Below are positions 34,763 to 42,334 of a stretch of DNA of 64,000 nt, one piece after another. Numbering within the stretch: the first letter of the stretch is position 1; every line of letters starts with the position of its first letter. Source of the stretch: Planctomycetota bacterium (GTDB lineage Bacteria > Planctomycetota > J058); contig JAMLIC010000005.1 of assembly GCA_023954375.1 (NCBI GenBank), forward strand, positions 62,001-126,000. Reading direction: 5' to 3'. The notes under the pieces were generated by a model, which was not told the DNA's origin, did not search any database, and saw nothing but the letters and a program-made list of their open reading frames with translations. The position numbers and the translations under genes are program-made.

Positions 34763-36280
34763 GTGACCCGCTCGTTCGCCCTCTTCGGTCTCCTGCTCCT
34801 CGGGGCCGGCGCCGCCTCGGCCCAGGAGGTCCCCTTCCAGACCCTCGCCCACGGCGTCATGGGGCCGTTCGGCGCGCCCGCCAACCACGTGATCCGCTCG
34901 CAGCAGCAGCTCCAGGCGAGCGGAGTCGACCGCCTGCTCCCGCCCGGCACGCAGATCGACTGGAGCCGCGAGATGGTCCTCGCGGCCCTCATGGGCACGA
35001 AGAGCAGCGGCGGCTACTCGATCGAGCTCCGGAGCGTCCGCCGCGAGCAGATGATGACGATCCTGCCCGTGCCCGGCCCGCCGCCGTCGTTCTACCTCGA
35101 GGCCCGGGTCGAGCACCGCGGGCCGCCGCCGGGGTCCATGGTCACCATGGCGCTCACCGCGCCCTTCCACGTGGTCAAGCTCGCGCGGACGAGCGAGCGC
35201 GTCGACTTCGTGCAGGTCGCCCCGCGCGCCTTCACGCAGGTGACCTTCAGCATCACCCGCGAGCCCGGCTCGCGCGGCGGGCACGTCACGCTGGCGTCGG
35301 ACGGCGAGGCGACGGTGATCCGCTCGCTGCCGCACGCGCGCTTCGCGCCCGTGCAGGGCCAGGCCACGCCGGACGAGCTCGACGCGGTCGAGCAGGCGGT
35401 GCGGCTCGCCCGCGCCCGCTCGCTGCCCGCGCAGCTGCCGGTGCCCCACTACATCATGGCGGGCGACAGCTTCTCGCTCGAGGTCGCGAGCGACCAGCCC
35501 GCCCTCGCCGGGAGCACGGCCGGCGACCCCGGCCACCTGATGAACCTCGAGGCGCGCCTGCGCCCGGCGATCACGGCGCTCGAGGCGCTCGTCGAGCGGA
35601 TCGCGCCCCTGCCGCCGCCCGCGTCCGAGGCGGAGGGCGTCGTGCGCCTGCGCGGCGGCGACGTGCTCCTGGTCGAGCAGCCCGGCAAGAGCTACCGGAT
35701 CACGACGCGCGAGCACGCGGCCGTCTTGCGCCACTTCGTCGGCCGCACGGCCCGGGTCACGGGCGTGATCGCGCCGCACGCCGCGGTCGTGCCGTCGCCC
35801 AGCAACCCGCTCGTGATCGACGTCGAGGTGCGCGAGATCATCTCCCCGCAGCGGCGCCTCCGCGAGGCGGTGCAGGTGCAGCCCGCCGGCGGCGGCGTGC
35901 GCGTCTTCGTCCGCGGGCGCCCGGTGCGCACCTTCGGCCCGGCCGCGCCGGCGCTCCTGCGCGCCGGCGGGCGCACCGCCGACGTCGACGGCTGGCTGCT
36001 CACCGACGCCCAGGGGTGGCCGTCGGAGCTCATGGTCGACGCCGTCCGCGCCCGCGCCCGCGCGGCCTCGCTCCTGAGCCGCAACGGCTACTGGGTGGGC
36101 GCCGTGCGCCGCGGCGAGGAGGTCACGATCCTGGCCGCCGACGCCTCCCACGCCCTCGTCCGCGCCGGCAGCCGGACGGGCTTCATCCGGCTCGACCGGC
36201 TGACGATCGGCGAGGTCCCGGTCCCGCTGCACGCGCCAGCGGCCACGCCGGGCCTGGTCGGCGCGGTGCCGGGCCAGTAG
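34763..36280 (+). CDS. Secreted PrcB-like domain protein, paralog 2
   Basis: 505 residues, GTG start with GGAGGAC upstream. Signal peptide MTRSFALFGLLLLGAGAASAQ. It follows paralog 1 closely: EVPFQTLAHGVMGPFGAPANHV, MVLAALMGTKSSGGYSIEL, ALTAPFHVVKLARTSERV. It then carries about 125 extra residues (about 145-270), partly helical (LRPAITALEALVERIAPL), before rejoining at VRLRGGDVLLVE and the SH3-like C-terminus ending TPGLVGAVPGQ. This is a local duplication with later insertion or loss. It ends 6 bases from the convergent minus-strand gene. Confidence 0.75.
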   Translation: MTRSFALFGLLLLGAGAASAQEVPFQTLAHGVMGPFGAPANHVIRSQQQLQASGVDRLLPPGTQIDWSREMVLAALMGTKSSGGYSIELRSVRREQMMTILPVPGPPPSFYLEARVEHRGPPPGSMVTMALTAPFHVVKLARTSERVDFVQVAPRAFTQVTFSITREPGSRGGHVTLASDGEATVIRSLPHARFAPVQGQATPDELDAVEQAVRLARARSLPAQLPVPHYIMAGDSFSLEVASDQPALAGSTAGDPGHLMNLEARLRPAITALEALVERIAPLPPPASEAEGVVRLRGGDVLLVEQPGKSYRITTREHAAVLRHFVGRTARVTGVIAPHAAVVPSPSNPLVIDVEVREIISPQRRLREAVQVQPAGGGVRVFVRGRPVRTFGPAAPALLRAGGRTADVDGWLLTDAQGWPSELMVDAVRARARAASLLSRNGYWVGAVRRGEEVTILAADASHALVRAGSRTGFIRLDRLTIGEVPVPLHAPAATPGLVGAVPGQ

Positions 36281-36286
36281 GGACGC

Positions 36287-37117
36287 TCAGGGGACCTCGA
36301 CTCCGCGCGCCCGCGCGTCGTCGCGGAGCCACGCCTCGAGCCCGTGCGCGTCGGCGCGGACGTGGTCCCGCACGCCCACCGCGCCGTCCAGGATCCACAG
36401 GCTCGGCGGCACACCCTCGACCCCGTGCGCCTCGACGAGGAACCCGCCCAGGCGATCGAACTTCGCCGGGCGGCCGAGCGGCGGGAGGTCGCGCAGGCGA
36501 CCGCGGAGCGCCTCGACCTGCGCCGGGGTCAGCTCCCAGGTGGGGTTCGGGCGGCCGCTGTAGATCGAGGCGTGGACGGCGACCGTCCCCGGGGGGCGCC
36601 AGGCCCGCTCGTAGCGCCCGACGTGCGCGGGCTGCGTGGTCGCCGTGACCTCGTCGGCCACGGCGACCAGCGCCGCGCGCACCCGGTCGAAGGCGGGCAC
36701 GGCGTCGTTCTCCCACTTGGAGACCTCGCGATCGGGCCCGCCCGGGCCGCCGACGACGAGCGCGGGCCGCGCCTCGTCGGGCACCCCCGGCCGCGGCACG
36801 ACGCGGGCCCGGAGGACGTCCTCCTCGGCGGCGAGGCGCAGGAGGGCGCGGGCCCGCTCGGGCGGGAGCGTCGCCTCGTGACGCGCCTCGCGCTGGGCGC
36901 GGTCGACCACCCGCACGACGACCCGGCCCGTGCCGTCGACCCGGACGTCCCTCCCGCCCCAGAGGCCGTGCACGTCGCGCAGCTCCAGCCGCGCGGCGTC
37001 CCGGCCCGCCTCGGGCCCCAGGAGGTCCGACGTCGCCTCGACCGCGTCTCGCCCGCTGGCCGCCACCGCGCACCCCACCGCCGCGACCGCGATCGCGGCC
37101 GCCTGCCGTCGTCCCAT
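36287..37117 (-). CDS. Hypothetical exported protein
   Basis: 276 residues from ATG 37117, with GGAGGGG upstream; the frame is open further upstream but without a better start. The N-terminus MGRRQAAAIAVAAVGCAVAASG is a signal peptide. AAVGC could be a weak lipobox, so it may be a lipoprotein. The body mixes strands and helices (HGLWGGRDVRVDG; RPNPTWELTPAQVEALRGRL), and the motif SGRPNPTW near residue 190 may be useful for family searches. No enzyme motif recognised. Confidence 0.6.
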   Translation of the reverse strand: MGRRQAAAIAVAAVGCAVAASGRDAVEATSDLLGPEAGRDAARLELRDVHGLWGGRDVRVDGTGRVVVRVVDRAQREARHEATLPPERARALLRLAAEEDVLRARVVPRPGVPDEARPALVVGGPGGPDREVSKWENDAVPAFDRVRAALVAVADEVTATTQPAHVGRYERAWRPPGTVAVHASIYSGRPNPTWELTPAQVEALRGRLRDLPPLGRPAKFDRLGGFLVEAHGVEGVPPSLWILDGAVGVRDHVRADAHGLEAWLRDDARARGVEVP

Positions 37118-37439
37118 CTCGCCCCTCCGTGAAGGGGCGCTTCGACGCCCGGCGCGCCTCGTCGGTTCCAGGGCGAGGCGATCGACGAGATCCGGCGAGA
37201 CGTACGCGAGACGCAGACGCGGCCTGACGATACGCGAAGGAGTTCCGGACGGCACGGGCCTCGCTCAGGGGGAGAGCACGTCACGACGCGGTGGGGACGA
37301 CCGGATCAACCCCGAACAAGGACTGTCGCCCAACCCACCCCCCGGTCCAGCCGCCGCGACACGGACTCTCACTCCCTTCCTTCCTTCCGCGACCGACCCC
37401 CGGGCTTGCTCGTCCGGGGGTCGGTCGTTTCCGGAGGGC
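37118..37439. other. Intergenic region with plus-strand terminator and no plus-strand gene
   Basis: 322 bases between two minus-strand genes. It holds a strong hairpin at 37390-37427 followed by TTT on the plus strand, so a short plus-strand transcript may end here. No open frame with a ribosome binding site leads into it. Confidence 0.4.
37390..37430 (+). terminator. 14-pair hairpin with short T-run
   Basis: cgaccgacccccgg, 10-base loop, ccgggggtcggtcg, then ttt. It lies 10 bases after the usp stop (minus), so it can also end that gene's message; the T-run is on the plus side. Confidence 0.65.
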
Positions 37440-38282
37440 TCAGCGCGGCGCGCGGAAGATCAGGAGCGGCCGGCGGCAGGCGCGGAGGACCTTCTCGCTC
37501 ACCGACCCCTCGAGCAGGCGCGCCGCGCCGGTCCGCCCATGGGTGGCCATCGCGATCAGGTCGACGTCCTCGCGGTCGGCGAGGTCGAGGACCTCGCTGG
37601 CGGGGTCGCCGTGCGCGATCTGCGTGCGGACGCTCAGCCCCTCCTTCTCCAGCGCCTCGACGTGCGGCCGGAGCGAGGCGCCGAGCTCCTCGGGCGTCAG
37701 CACCAGGGCGCGCGGCACGAGCATGGCGCCCTCGACGCGCAGGAGGAGCACCTCGGCGCCGTGGAGCCGCGCGAACCGGGTCACCAGCGGCAGGACCGCC
37801 GCCGACGTCGCGTCGTCCTCGAGCGGGACGAGGATCCGACGGAAGCGCGGCTCGACCTTCTCGTCGAGGCCGCGGGCCGTGAGCAGGAGCAGCGGCGCGC
37901 GCGCGGTGCGCAGGACGCGCTCGGCCACGCTGCCGCGCAGCCAGCGGAGGACGCCCGTACGCCCGTGCGAGCTCATGGCCACGAGGTCGGGGGCGCCGTC
38001 CTCCTGCGCGAAGACGATCTCCGCCGCAGGGTCGCCCTGACGCACCACCGTCTGCACCTTCTTGGCGCCCTTCTGCTCGAGGCGCAGGCGCACGCCCTCG
38101 AGGTGGGCCTCGGACAGCTTGCGCTGCGCGGCCGCCTGCCCCGGGACCTCCTCGGGCTCCGGCGGCGGCAGGACGGTCAGCAGCGTGACCTCCGCGGGCT
38201 CCAGGGCCAGGAGCCGCTCGACGTGCGGCAGGATCCCGTCGGCCAGGGGTGAGCCGTCGAGCGGCACGAGGATCTTGTTCAT
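37440..38282 (-). CDS. Tandem universal stress protein (two UspA domains)
   Basis: 280 residues from ATG 38282, with GGAGGGAGAG upstream. Two UspA domains follow each other: the first begins MNKILVPLDGSPLADGILP and ends SSHGRTGVLRWLRGSVAERVL; the second begins FRRILVPLEDDATSAAVLP and ends ATHGRTGAARLLEGSVSEKVL. Both keep the ATP-binding pattern GRTG-x(7-8)-GSV near their ends, so both may bind ATP. Fused Usp pairs usually act in stress survival. It is monocistronic and divergent from argD. Confidence 0.93.
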   Translation of the reverse strand: MNKILVPLDGSPLADGILPHVERLLALEPAEVTLLTVLPPPEPEEVPGQAAAQRKLSEAHLEGVRLRLEQKGAKKVQTVVRQGDPAAEIVFAQEDGAPDLVAMSSHGRTGVLRWLRGSVAERVLRTARAPLLLLTARGLDEKVEPRFRRILVPLEDDATSAAVLPLVTRFARLHGAEVLLLRVEGAMLVPRALVLTPEELGASLRPHVEALEKEGLSVRTQIAHGDPASEVLDLADREDVDLIAMATHGRTGAARLLEGSVSEKVLRACRRPLLIFRAPR

Positions 38283-38412
38283 CGGTGGTCTCTCCCTCCT
38301 CGGACACCCCTGTGTCCGCAACGACCGGGCCAGCCCAACCTACTCGCCCCCGGCGGACCCGCCACGTGGGCGCGACACCGACGTCCCGCGCTCGTGACGC
38401 GCGGCCGCGCAG

Positions 38413-38418
38413 TAGAAT
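38413..38418 (+). promoter_or_regulatory. Candidate -10 box for argD-argF'
   Basis: TAGAAT, 31 bases before the argD ATG. GGAG lies in the leader. No good -35. Confidence 0.45.
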
Positions 38419-38449
38419 CCGCGGCTCGTCCGAGCCCGGAGCCGCCGAG

Positions 38450-39655
38450 ATGACCGACACCGCCCAGCCCGCCCGGCCCGACCCGCGCACCCCCGACCCG
38501 CGCACCGTCGAGGCCCGCCACGTGATCGGCGCCGGCGCCCGCCTGCCGCTCGAGGTCGTGCGCGGCGAGGGCGCCTGGGTCCACGACCGCGGCGGCGCCC
38601 GCTACCTCGACCTCTACGGCGGGCACGCCGTGACCGTCCTCGGCCACTGCCACCCCGAGGTCACACGCGCCGTGCAGGAGCAGGCGGGGCGCCTCCTCTT
38701 CTACAGCAGCGTCACGTGGTCGGCCCTGCGCGCCGAGGCGGCCGAGCGGCTCGTGCGCTGCTTCCCGCCCAACCTGGAGAAGGTGTTCTTCGTCAACTCG
38801 GGCAGCGAGGCCAACGAGAACGCGCTCAAGCTCGCCCGCCGCTTCCGCGACCGGCGCAAGGTGATCACCTTCCGCGGCGGCTTCCACGGCCGCACCTACG
38901 GCGCCGGCTCGGTGACCGCGCTGGCCCCCTACGACCGCCAGCACAAGGACGCCGTCCCGGGCACGATCGTGTGCCGCTGGGGCGACCTCGACGAGGTGCG
39001 CGCCAAGCTGGGCGGCGACGTCGCGGCGGTGATCATCGAGGCGGTGCAGTCGCTCCAGGGCTGCCGCACGGCCACGCGCGAGTTCCTGCAGGGCCTCGAG
39101 GACCTGTGCCGCGCGCGCGCCGCGGCGCTGATCCTCGACGAGGTGCAGACGACCCCCGCCCGCTGCGGCGCGCCGTCGGCCTCGACGCTGTTCGGGATCA
39201 CGCCGCACCTGGTCACCACGGCCAAGGGGATCGCCAACGGCGTCCCGTGCGCGGCCGTGCTCGTCGACAAGGGGCTCTCGGAGACGATCCAGGGCCCCGA
39301 GGTCGGGTCGACCTTCGGCGGCGGGCCGCTGGCCATGGCCGCCTGCGCGGCCACGCTCCGCGTGATCGAGGAGGGCCGCCTGTGGGAGCGCGCCGCGCGC
39401 CTGGGCGAGCGCCTGAGAGAGCGCCTCCGGGGCGTGCCCGGCGTCGTCGAGGTGCGCGGCCTGGGCCTCCTCGTGGGCGTGGTCCTCGACCGCGAGGCCA
39501 AGCCGGTGCAGGCGGCCCTGCGCGAGCGCGCGCGCGTGCTCGTCGCCGGCGCGGCCGACCCGCACGTCCTGCGCCTGTTCCCGCCGGTGACGATCGGCGA
39601 GGACGAGCTGGACCAGGGGCTCGACGCGCTGCGGGACGCCCTGGCGGGGGCCTGA
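38450..39655 (+). CDS. argD: Acetyl(or succinyl)ornithine aminotransferase, class III
   Basis: 401 residues from ATG 38450. This PLP aminotransferase forms N-acylornithine from N-acylglutamate semialdehyde. Motifs: GARYLDLYGGHAVTVLGHCHP, VFFVNSGSEANENALKLAR, FRGGFHGRTYGAGSVT, ILDEVQTTPARCG, and the PLP lysine in TTAKGIANGVP. The family also includes ornithine and GABA aminotransferases. The argD role is set by context: argF' starts one base after its stop, and argB and an M20 deacylase follow. The first 20 residues are a Pro/Arg-rich extension. Confidence 0.9.
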   Translation: MTDTAQPARPDPRTPDPRTVEARHVIGAGARLPLEVVRGEGAWVHDRGGARYLDLYGGHAVTVLGHCHPEVTRAVQEQAGRLLFYSSVTWSALRAEAAERLVRCFPPNLEKVFFVNSGSEANENALKLARRFRDRRKVITFRGGFHGRTYGAGSVTALAPYDRQHKDAVPGTIVCRWGDLDEVRAKLGGDVAAVIIEAVQSLQGCRTATREFLQGLEDLCRARAAALILDEVQTTPARCGAPSASTLFGITPHLVTTAKGIANGVPCAAVLVDKGLSETIQGPEVGSTFGGGPLAMAACAATLRVIEEGRLWERAARLGERLRERLRGVPGVVEVRGLGLLVGVVLDREAKPVQAALRERARVLVAGAADPHVLRLFPPVTIGEDELDQGLDALRDALAGA

Positions 39656-39656
39656 C

Positions 39657-40715
39657 ATGAGCGCCCCCCGCACCCTCCTCGGCTTCCCCGACTGGGAGCC
39701 CGCCGCCCTCCTCGACCTCGTCGACCTCGCGCGCGACCTCAAGGGTGGCCTCGCGCGCGGCCACCTCGGCGGGCGCGTGGTCGTCCTCTACTTCGCCAAT
39801 CCCTCCCTCCGCACCCGCGCCTCGGTCGAGGCGGCCTGCGCGCGCCTGGGCGCCACGGCGGTCGTCCTCGACGCGGGCGCCGGCGGGGTGTGGGGCCTCG
39901 AGCACCGCGACGGCGTCGTCATGGACGGGACGGCGGCCGAGCACGTCAAGGAGGCGGCGCGCGTGCTCTCGCGCTACGGCGACGCGATCGGCGTGCGCGC
40001 CTTCGCCGGGCTCAAGGACTGGGGCGAGGACCGGACGGAGCCGCTCCTCTCCGCCTTCGCCCGCCACGCGACGGTGCCCGTGTTCTCGCTCGAGGGGAGC
40101 GCGCGGCACCCGCTCCAGGGCCTCGCCGACGCGCAGACGATCCTCGAGCGGCTCCCCGACCCCCGCGGGCAGCGGCTCGTCCTCACCTGGGCGCCGCACT
40201 TCAAGCCGCTGCCGATGGCCGTGCCGAACTCGGTCGTCGAGGCGGGCGCGCTCCTGGGGATGAACGTCGTCGTCGCCCGCCCCGACGCCATGGCCCTCGA
40301 CCCCGAGGTGCTCGCGGCCGCCGACGCGCTGGCCCGCGCCCGCGGCGGGAGCGTCCGCGAGACGAGCGACCGCCAGGCGGCGCTCGAGGGCGCGCGGGTC
40401 GTCTACGCCAAGTCCTGGGGGGCGCTGCGCCACTACGGCGACTGGGAGGCCGAGAAGCCGCTGCGCGCGCAGGAGAACCCGCGCTGGGTCGTGCGCGCGG
40501 CCGACCTCGAGCGCGGGGACGACCCCTTCTTCATGCACTGCCTGCCCGTGCGGCGGAACCTCAAGGTCGAGGACGCCGTCCTCGACGGCCCGCGCTCGGC
40601 CGTGATCCAGCAGGCCGAGAACCGCCTGTGGACCGCCCAGGCCGTGCTCCTGCGCCTGCTCGACGGGGGCGTCTCGCGCCAGGGCCGCGAGCCCGAGGGC
40701 ACGCTGATCGCCTAG
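39657..40715 (+). CDS. argF': N-acyl-L-ornithine carbamoyltransferase (acetyl/succinyl type)
   Basis: 352 residues. It transfers carbamoyl phosphate to an N-acylated ornithine rather than free ornithine. Motifs: FANPSLRTRAS (carbamoyl phosphate), VVMDGTAAEHVKEAARVLSR, IGVRAFAGLKDW, HPLQGLAD, LTWAPHFKPLPMAVPNS, VVYAKSWGAL and FMHCLPVRRN. The LTW, KSWGAL and MDG-EH blocks belong to the Xanthomonas AOTCase / Bacteroides SOTCase group and not to ordinary OTCases. The residue just before EH, Glu in acetyl-specific and Pro in succinyl-specific enzymes as I recall, is Ala here, so the acyl group is uncertain. Confidence 0.9.
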   Translation: MSAPRTLLGFPDWEPAALLDLVDLARDLKGGLARGHLGGRVVVLYFANPSLRTRASVEAACARLGATAVVLDAGAGGVWGLEHRDGVVMDGTAAEHVKEAARVLSRYGDAIGVRAFAGLKDWGEDRTEPLLSAFARHATVPVFSLEGSARHPLQGLADAQTILERLPDPRGQRLVLTWAPHFKPLPMAVPNSVVEAGALLGMNVVVARPDAMALDPEVLAAADALARARGGSVRETSDRQAALEGARVVYAKSWGALRHYGDWEAEKPLRAQENPRWVVRAADLERGDDPFFMHCLPVRRNLKVEDAVLDGPRSAVIQQAENRLWTAQAVLLRLLDGGVSRQGREPEGTLIA

Positions 40716-40719
40716 CCTG

Positions 40720-40870
40720 GTGTGATCGACGGCTGCGGCCGACGATGCCGGGCGTTTGCCGTGCGTCGGGGTGGCTCGCTACGCTCGCCACCCCGACCGC
40801 TCAGGCACGCTCGGCGACCAGGAGGTCGCCTTCGCGCGCCTTCGCGCGGCATCGCCTCGGCCTCGTCGGC
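40720..40870 (+). repeat. Dispersed 3'-end element, copy C
   Basis: Starts 5 bases after the argF' stop with tgtgatcgacggctgcgg. Hairpin 1 is 40765-40797: 11 pairs (gtcggggtggc / gccaccccgac), loop of 11 bases. Hairpin 2 is 40813-40830: ggcgacc, loop agga, ggtcgcc. The spacer keeps gctcaggc, as in copies A and B. Similarity to A and B fades after about 40870. The hairpin 1 arms are almost wholly different from A and B, yet pair perfectly. Confidence 0.75.
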
Positions 40871-40953
40871 CTCGCCTCGCTCGTTGCTCCGTTCCACCCG
40901 TGCCCGAGGAGGATCCGATGCACGTCTTTGCTTCGAGGACTGGGGCCCTGGGC

Positions 40954-41277
40954 TCACCCCGGCGGCGGGGGGAGGGGCTCCGTCCGCCGTTGCATCCTCG
41001 CGTCCCGGAGTCGGGAGAGCGCGTCGAACAGGTCGTCGCGCATGGGGGCGTGTTGCGCGTCATCCATGACGCGGGCCAAGCACCGCTGGAGCGACAGGTC
41101 CGCCTCGAGCAGGAGGTCGTCGACGGCGGGCTCCCCGGTGCTCGTCGAGATCGCCCGCTCGAGCGCCTTGACGAGGGTGGCCAGCGCGTAGCGGTCGAGG
41201 CTCGCCGCCAGGAGGCGGACGGCGCCGTCAGGATCGACCCGCGCGAGGCGCGCGACGTCACCCGCGCTCCGGTCCAC
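40954..41277 (-). CDS. Small hypothetical helical protein
   Basis: 107 residues from GTG 41277, with GAGGAGGGCGG directly upstream, one of the strongest ribosome binding sites in the window; the frame extends further but has no such site. The sequence is mostly amphipathic helix (AVRLLAASLDRYALATLVKAL; LLLEADLSLQRCLARVMDDA). No family recognised. It is divergent from argB and convergent with argF', with copy C of the 3'-end element between. A regulatory role near the arginine genes would be a guess. Confidence 0.55.
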   Translation of the reverse strand: MDRSAGDVARLARVDPDGAVRLLAASLDRYALATLVKALERAISTSTGEPAVDDLLLEADLSLQRCLARVMDDAQHAPMRDDLFDALSRLRDARMQRRTEPLPPPPG

Positions 41278-41389
41278 CCGCCCTCCTCTCCCGCGACCCG
41301 CAGCCGTCGACCCTGACCGACCTCGCCCCGGTCGCGCCAGCGCGCGTGAGCCGCTGACGGCGGACCGCCCCCGCCGCTCGCCCGGCCGG

Positions 41390-41395
41390 TAGGAT
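41390..41395 (+). promoter_or_regulatory. Candidate -10 box directly before argB
   Basis: TAGGAT ends 9 bases before the argB ATG, so the leader would be only 2-3 bases. The bases between (cggaccccc) are not a ribosome binding site. Confidence 0.45.
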
Positions 41396-41404
41396 CGGAC
41401 CCCC

Positions 41405-42334
41405 ATGGAGTCCAGCTACATCCTCCCGCTCAAGCGCGCCGTGCCCTACATCCGCCTCTACAAGGGCAAGGTGTTCGTCATCAAGGTCGGCGGCTCGGTG
41501 CTGAAGAAGCCCGAGGTGCTCGACGCGGTCGCCGAGGACATCGGCGTCCTGTCGCAGCTCGGCGTCTCGGCCGTCGTCGTCCACGGCGGCGGCCCGCAGG
41601 CGACCGAGCTCTCGCGCCAGCTCGGCCACGAGCCGACCGTGATCGCCGGTCGGCGCGTCACGGGCGACAAGGACATCGACATCGTCAAGATGGTCTTCGC
41701 CGGGCGCCTGAACCTCGACCTCACGGGCGCGCTCGAGGAGCACGGCACGCGGGCGGTCGGCCTGTCGGGCGCCGACGCCAGCTTCATGAAGGCGCGCCGC
41801 CGGGCGCCCTCGGCGCCGCCCGGGAGCGACCAGCAGGTCGACTGGGGCCACGTGGGCGACATCGAGTCGGTCGACCCGGCGATCATCTACCACCTGCTCG
41901 GCGGCGGCTACGTGCCGGTGATCTGCTCGCTCGCCAGCGACGGCCAGGGCAACGTCCTCAACGTCAACGCCGACGTCGTGGCCACCTCGGTCGCGATCGC
42001 CCTCAAGGCGGAGAAGCTCCTGTTCCTCTCCGACACGCACGGCCTCCTCGACGACCCGCAGGACGCTGAGTCGACGCTCTCCTACGTGACCCCCGAGGAG
42101 ATCGAGGCCCGCAAGAAGAGCGGCCAGATCAGCGGCGGCATGCTGCCCAAGATCGACTCCTGCCTGGCCGCCGTGCGCGGCGGCGTCCGCCGCACGCACA
42201 TCATCCCGGGCCTCCGGCCCATGGCGCTCCTCACCGAGGTGTTCACCAACGAGGGCTGCGGGACGATGATCCTCGGCCCCGAGGAGAGCCAGGCCTACGC
42301 GCGCGACGAGCTCGCCGAGGGCGAGGCGTCGTGA
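41405..42334 (+). CDS. argB: N-acetylglutamate kinase family (N-acylglutamate kinase)
   Basis: 309 residues. Amino-acid kinase fold that phosphorylates N-acylglutamate. Motifs: FVIKVGGSVLKKPEVL, VVVHGGGPQATELSRQLG, AGRLNLDLTGALEEHGTRAVGLSGAD, WGHVGDIESVDPAII, VICSLASDGQGNVLNVNAD and SGGMLPKIDSC. It is part of the arginine cluster; the next gene overlaps by 4 bases. In organisms with succinylornithine carbamoyltransferase this kinase acts on N-succinylglutamate, which is possible here too. Probable leaderless or near-leaderless start. Confidence 0.93.
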   Translation: MESSYILPLKRAVPYIRLYKGKVFVIKVGGSVLKKPEVLDAVAEDIGVLSQLGVSAVVVHGGGPQATELSRQLGHEPTVIAGRRVTGDKDIDIVKMVFAGRLNLDLTGALEEHGTRAVGLSGADASFMKARRRAPSAPPGSDQQVDWGHVGDIESVDPAIIYHLLGGGYVPVICSLASDGQGNVLNVNADVVATSVAIALKAEKLLFLSDTHGLLDDPQDAESTLSYVTPEEIEARKKSGQISGGMLPKIDSCLAAVRGGVRRTHIIPGLRPMALLTEVFTNEGCGTMILGPEESQAYARDELAEGEAS

